Part shown: positions 12,792 to 16,484 of the stretch, piece after piece
Layout of the letters: every line of letters starts with the position of its first letter
How positions within the stretch are numbered: position 1 is the stretch's first letter
NCBI GenBank assembly: GCA_937925595.1
Contig: CALALQ010000247.1
Coordinates: 1 to 16,484, forward strand
Source: an uncultured Demequina sp.
Lineage (GTDB): Bacteria; Actinomycetota; Actinomycetes; Actinomycetales; Demequinaceae
Reading direction: 5' to 3'
DNA length: 16,484 nt
The notes under the pieces: generated by a model
Databases searched by the model: none
Told to the model about the DNA's origin: nothing
The model's input: only the letters and a program-made list of their open reading frames with translations
Position numbers and translations under genes: made by a program

Positions 12792-13130
12792 ATGTCACTG
12801 TTCGGTTCGCTGCAGGCTGGCATCTTCCTGCTCATCTCGTTCGCCATCTTCATCGCCGCTGTGTGGGCGCTCATCAATGCACTGCGCTTCCCACCGGGCG
12901 CGTACACCGCGGCCGGCAAGCGCACCAAAGGCTTCTGGACCGGCATCACCATTGGTGCCGCGGTGTGCGCCTTCCTCAACCTGCCGCCCGCCATGGGCTT
13001 TGGCTTTGGCTTCTTCTTCATGATCGCCGCGTCGGTGGCAAGCCTTGTGTTCCTCGTTGACGTGCTGCCGCGGCTGCGCGAGCATCACCAACCCGGATAC
13101 GGCGGCGGGCAGAACAGGGGCGGCTGGTAA
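12792..13130 (+). CDS. DUF2516 family membrane protein
   Basis: The 112-residue product has a first membrane segment at about 8-28 (GIFLLISFAIFIAAVWALI), the family motif FPPGAYTAAGKRTKGFWTGI (about 33-52), and two further hydrophobic stretches at about 50-66 and 70-92. The Gly/Gln/Arg tail ends in GGQNRGGW. DUF2516 is an actinobacterial family of unknown function. The ATG at 12792 begins four bases after the toxin stop with no strong ribosome site, and the gene ends exactly where the dtd GTG begins. It may therefore depend on translation from neighbouring genes. Confidence 0.87.
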   Translation: MSLFGSLQAGIFLLISFAIFIAAVWALINALRFPPGAYTAAGKRTKGFWTGITIGAAVCAFLNLPPAMGFGFGFFFMIAASVASLVFLVDVLPRLREHHQPGYGGGQNRGGW

Positions 13131-13556
13131 GTGCGCGCCGTCCTGCAGCGCGCCTCGCGCGCATCCGTGGTCGTCGACGGCAAGGTCACCGCGGCATTCG
13201 ACCGCCAGGGGATCGTCGCTCTCGTTGGCGTGACCCACGATGATGGGCCCGACGCTGTCGCGACTATCGCTCGCAAGATCGCCGATCTGCGCATCCTTGA
13301 CGGCGAGAAGTCCGCGCTCGACGTGGGTGCCCCGATCGTCGTGGTCTCGCAGTTCACGCTCTACGCGGATACGCGAAAGGGACGCCGACCGACGTGGAAC
13401 AACGCGGCTCCAGGACCCGTGGCCGAACCGCTCGTTGCAGCCGTGGTCGACGCCCTTCGCGGGTACGGACTTGAGGTGGGGACCGGGGTGTTCGGGGCGC
13501 ACATGGAAGTGACGCTCACGAATGACGGTCCCGTGACCATCCTGCTCGAGGCCTAG
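13131..13556 (+). CDS. dtd: D-aminoacyl-tRNA deacylase
   Basis: This 141-residue enzyme removes D-amino acids (and glycine) mischarged on tRNA and acts as a homodimer. [17 protein letters not shown] is the usual N-terminus. [20 protein letters not shown] (about 71-90) contains the SQxT motif with Thr76. The cross-subunit Gly-cisPro motif is in LTNDGPVTI (Gly133-Pro134). The segment between DLRILDG and DVGAP is short, as usual in actinobacteria. The GTG start abuts the TAA of the DUF2516 gene with no gap. Its TAG stop is nested in a CTAG shared with the stop of the opposing XRE gene. Confidence 0.97.
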   Translation: MRAVLQRASRASVVVDGKVTAAFDRQGIVALVGVTHDDGPDAVATIARKIADLRILDGEKSALDVGAPIVVVSQFTLYADTRKGRRPTWNNAAPGPVAEPLVAAVVDALRGYGLEVGTGVFGAHMEVTLTNDGPVTILLEA

Positions 13557-13780
13557 TCGGCCCTCACCAGCAGGTCTCCCACTTCGCAGTCGAGCGCCTT
13601 GCAGATCGCGGAGAGCGTCGAGTAGCGGATGGCTCGCGCCCTGTCGTTCTTGAGGATCGACAGGTTGACCACCGAGACACCCACCGCTTCGCTGAGTGCC
13701 GCGAGGGTCATGCCCCGCTCCGCGAGCAGCTCATCGAGGCGACAGTGGATGCCGCTGGGGCCCTCGTCCGCGGGACTCAT
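13553..13780 (-). CDS. XRE-family regulator, YozG-like
   Basis: The 75-residue protein is a single helix-turn-helix of the Cro/CI (HTH_26/YozG) type: [20 protein letters not shown], then [20 protein letters not shown], then [18 protein letters not shown]. There is no ligand domain. The ATG overlaps the TGA of the upstream DUF2975 gene by four bases (ATGA), which indicates tight coupling. This gene order is a recurrent pair, as in yoaS-yozG of Bacillus. It probably binds the TATCGA palindromes in front of the operon and autoregulates, which is inference. Its TAG stop overlaps the dtd stop. Confidence 0.9.
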   Translation of the reverse strand: MSPADEGPSGIHCRLDELLAERGMTLAALSEAVGVSVVNLSILKNDRARAIRYSTLSAICKALDCEVGDLLVRAD

Positions 13781-14385
13781 ACGAGGCCCTCCGTGTCCTT
13801 CTGAAGACGCTCGCCGATCTGGAGGGCTACGCCGAGCGCACCGAGCACCAGCACGGCAACGGATGGAACCAGCGACAGCGAGAAGATCGTCGAGTCGTAT
13901 GTGTAGTCACTGATGGCCGACAGCGCCCCGTTGGTCGTCATGTTCGTCAGCATCGAGCCGCCGAACCAGCCCACCATGACCACCACGGCTGCGGCGTAGA
14001 CCAGGCGGCTGGCACCGCCGTTGAAGACCGTGCCGCGAGCGATGCGCAAGAACAGCACGCAGGCGATCGCGAGCCCTGCAAGCACGGCCAGGCCGGTCCA
14101 GATGGGCTGTGCCCACAGAGCGAACAGGGTGGCGGGCGCGGGATCGGCGACGATGACTGTGGCGGCATCAACGGTTGCCGTCACCGCAGCGCCATCGGGC
14201 CCAATCGGCAGGCCGACGCTCTCGCCGTTGAGCGGCACGGTCACCGGGATGTCGTGGCCGGGAGCGACATCGATGAGGCGCCTGACGGTGGTGACGACGG
14301 TCGCCACGGCGCCGACGGCCGCGGCACCCAAGGACAGCTGCAGTCCGAGCCGGTCGTCGCGAGGTGGCGTGATGGGTTGTGACAT
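13777..14385 (-). CDS. DUF2975 family membrane protein
   Basis: This 202-residue protein has four membrane segments (about 18-36, 94-114, 123-143 and 168-192) with a long extracytoplasmic loop after the first that contains DIPVTVPLNGESVGLPIGPD. Short motifs of the family are ARGTVFNGGASRLVYAA between segments two and three and a C-terminal [19 protein letters not shown]2975 proteins are paired with a small XRE regulator, as here. The ATG at 14385 is preceded by AAGGAG at seven bases. The frame stays open further upstream, but that part covers the promoter and is not coding. The function is unknown; a sensor or modulator of the partner regulator has been proposed for such pairs only by context. 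Confidence 0.9.
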   Translation of the reverse strand: MSQPITPPRDDRLGLQLSLGAAAVGAVATVVTTVRRLIDVAPGHDIPVTVPLNGESVGLPIGPDGAAVTATVDAATVIVADPAPATLFALWAQPIWTGLAVLAGLAIACVLFLRIARGTVFNGGASRLVYAAAVVVMVGWFGGSMLTNMTTNGALSAISDYTYDSTIFSLSLVPSVAVLVLGALGVALQIGERLQKDTEGLV

Positions 14386-14395
14386 GACGCACTCC

Positions 14396-14405
14396 TTATC
14401 GATAA
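14396..14405. promoter_or_regulatory. Perfect palindrome TTATCGATAA at the DUF2975 ribosome site
   Basis: This ten-base palindrome abuts and overlaps the AAGGAG ribosome site of the DUF2975 gene, downstream of the predicted transcription start. It shares the TATCGA core with the operator between the -35 and -10 elements and with another copy at 14413-14418. It is a candidate second operator for the XRE regulator. Confidence 0.65.
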
Positions 14406-14421
14406 ACGTTGCTATCGAGAA

Positions 14422-14450
14422 ACGATATGTATCGATTATCGATGTGTCAA
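14422..14450 (-). promoter_or_regulatory. Near-consensus sigma-70 type promoter of the DUF2975-XRE operon
   Basis: On the minus strand a perfect TTGACA (14445-14450) is followed by a 17-base spacer and the -10 hexamer TATCGT (14422-14427). Transcription should start near 14415, giving a leader of about 30 bases with the AAGGAG ribosome site. This is the strongest promoter visible in the window. Confidence 0.8.
14431..14443. promoter_or_regulatory. Operator-like palindrome ATCGATTATCGAT inside the promoter spacer
   Basis: Two ATCGAT hexamers separated by one base form a 13-base near-perfect dyad exactly between the -35 and -10 boxes, an ideal repressor position. Further TATCGA cores lie at 14413-14418 and 14398-14403, and single ATCGAT and CGATAA copies at 14491-14496 and about 14508. 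Confidence 0.65.
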
Positions 14451-14530
14451 GCCCAAGGCGACCACAGCGTCGGGCCGTCGTGCGGTACTCATCGATGCCC
14501 AAGGTGCCGATAACTGTCTGTGTCGGGCTT

Positions 14531-14544
14531 GTAACAGTTGTCAC
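14531..14544. promoter_or_regulatory. Imperfect palindrome upstream of clpC
   Basis: GTAACA and TGTCAC flank a two-base centre, with five of six positions symmetrical. It directly abuts and shares a base with the CGC of the ClgR-like box. The regulator is unknown; it does not fit the spacing of GlnR boxes. Confidence 0.3.
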
Positions 14545-14557
14545 GCCGCTGGCGAAC
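14540..14557 (+). promoter_or_regulatory. ClgR-box-like operator upstream of clpC
   Basis: The site reads CGC-CGCTG-GCG-AAC (14544-14557), the CGC-N5-GCG core with AAC on the right that is characteristic of ClgR, the actinobacterial activator of clp genes. It lies about 80 bases before the clpC ATG, a fitting position for an activator. TAGCCT at 14586-14591 could be the -10, with a poor -35 as expected for an activated promoter. No HspR or CtsR site is seen. Confidence 0.6.
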
Positions 14558-14637
14558 ACGGGCATGAGGCGACTTGACCCCTGGTTAGCCTGAGTGCAGT
14601 CGCCAGTTCTCTAGTCGGCGACCCTAGGAGGTCAGAG

Positions 14638-16484
<1,847 letters not shown>

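Noticed and set aside
14531..14557. GlnR box upstream of clpC
   Set aside because: GTAAC, GTCAC and GCGAAC look similar to GlnR half-sites, but the spacings do not fit the six-base rule.
14574..14579. TTGACC as a -35 element for clpC
   Set aside because: No TANNNT hexamer lies 16-18 bases downstream; TAGCCT is only six bases away.

Overview
This is a high-GC, densely packed stretch of chromosome from an actinobacterium. Markers of that lineage are a GlxR-type Crp, an orphan GlnR regulator, a two-domain ClpC, a class A penicillin-binding protein with a PASTA domain, and DUF2516, DUF4395 and nitrobindin-type proteins. Gene content and order suggest a Micrococcales-like organism (cellulomonad/Demequina type), but that placement is inference. 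About 22 protein genes and one tRNA fill nearly all of the sequence. No gap exceeds 300 bases; the longest, 14386-14637, holds promoters and operators.

Region A (1-6177): the 5' part of a tRNA-Pro(CGG), a membrane-anchored metallophosphoesterase and a class A PBP (ponA2 type) lie on the minus strand. Divergent from them are a 53-aa DUF4177 protein and a RidA-like enamine deaminase. Then, on the minus strand, come a small helical protein that may be an RsiG relative and a Crp/GlxR regulator, with endonuclease III divergent from them. From memory this is the conserved actinobacterial block metallophosphoesterase - ponA2 - whiB4 - ArsA ATPases - RidA - Crp - Nth, but with the WhiB and ArsA genes absent.

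Region B (6181-8102): GlnR and the Na+/H+ antiporter NhaA form a tightly coupled minus-strand pair.

Region C (8159-12019): a plus-strand series reads multi-pass membrane protein, tethered thioredoxin, DUF4395 protein with a CLGC motif, DsrE-like protein with a CAQC motif, a 36-aa single-pass protein, nitrobindin-like protein and YgfZ. It resembles the mycobacterial glnR - thiX - sulfurtransferase - nitrobindin - ygfZ neighbourhood and looks like a thiol/sulfur, Fe-S and possibly heme/NO housekeeping module.

Region D (12020-13556): a short triple repeat and a palindrome precede a VapBC-type toxin-antitoxin pair, followed without gaps by a DUF2516 membrane protein and D-aminoacyl-tRNA deacylase. 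The dtd gene ends in a CTAG shared with the stop of the convergent XRE regulator.

Region E (13553-16484): a DUF2975 membrane protein and a YozG-like XRE regulator form a two-gene operon behind a near-consensus promoter studded with TATCGA palindromes. Divergent from it is clpC, preceded by a ClgR-box-like site and running off the end of the window.

Several starts (DUF4177, nth, antitoxin) have a TANNNT hexamer exactly six bases before ATG and no good ribosome binding site, which suggests leaderless transcripts. The most notable points are the absent WhiB/ArsA genes, the TATCGA operator cluster, the ClgR box before clpC, the Tyr in place of the nitrobindin heme-ligating His, altered cAMP-contact residues in Crp, and the Trx-DUF4395-DsrE cysteine-pair module. 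Nothing here is a clearly new defence or mobile system.
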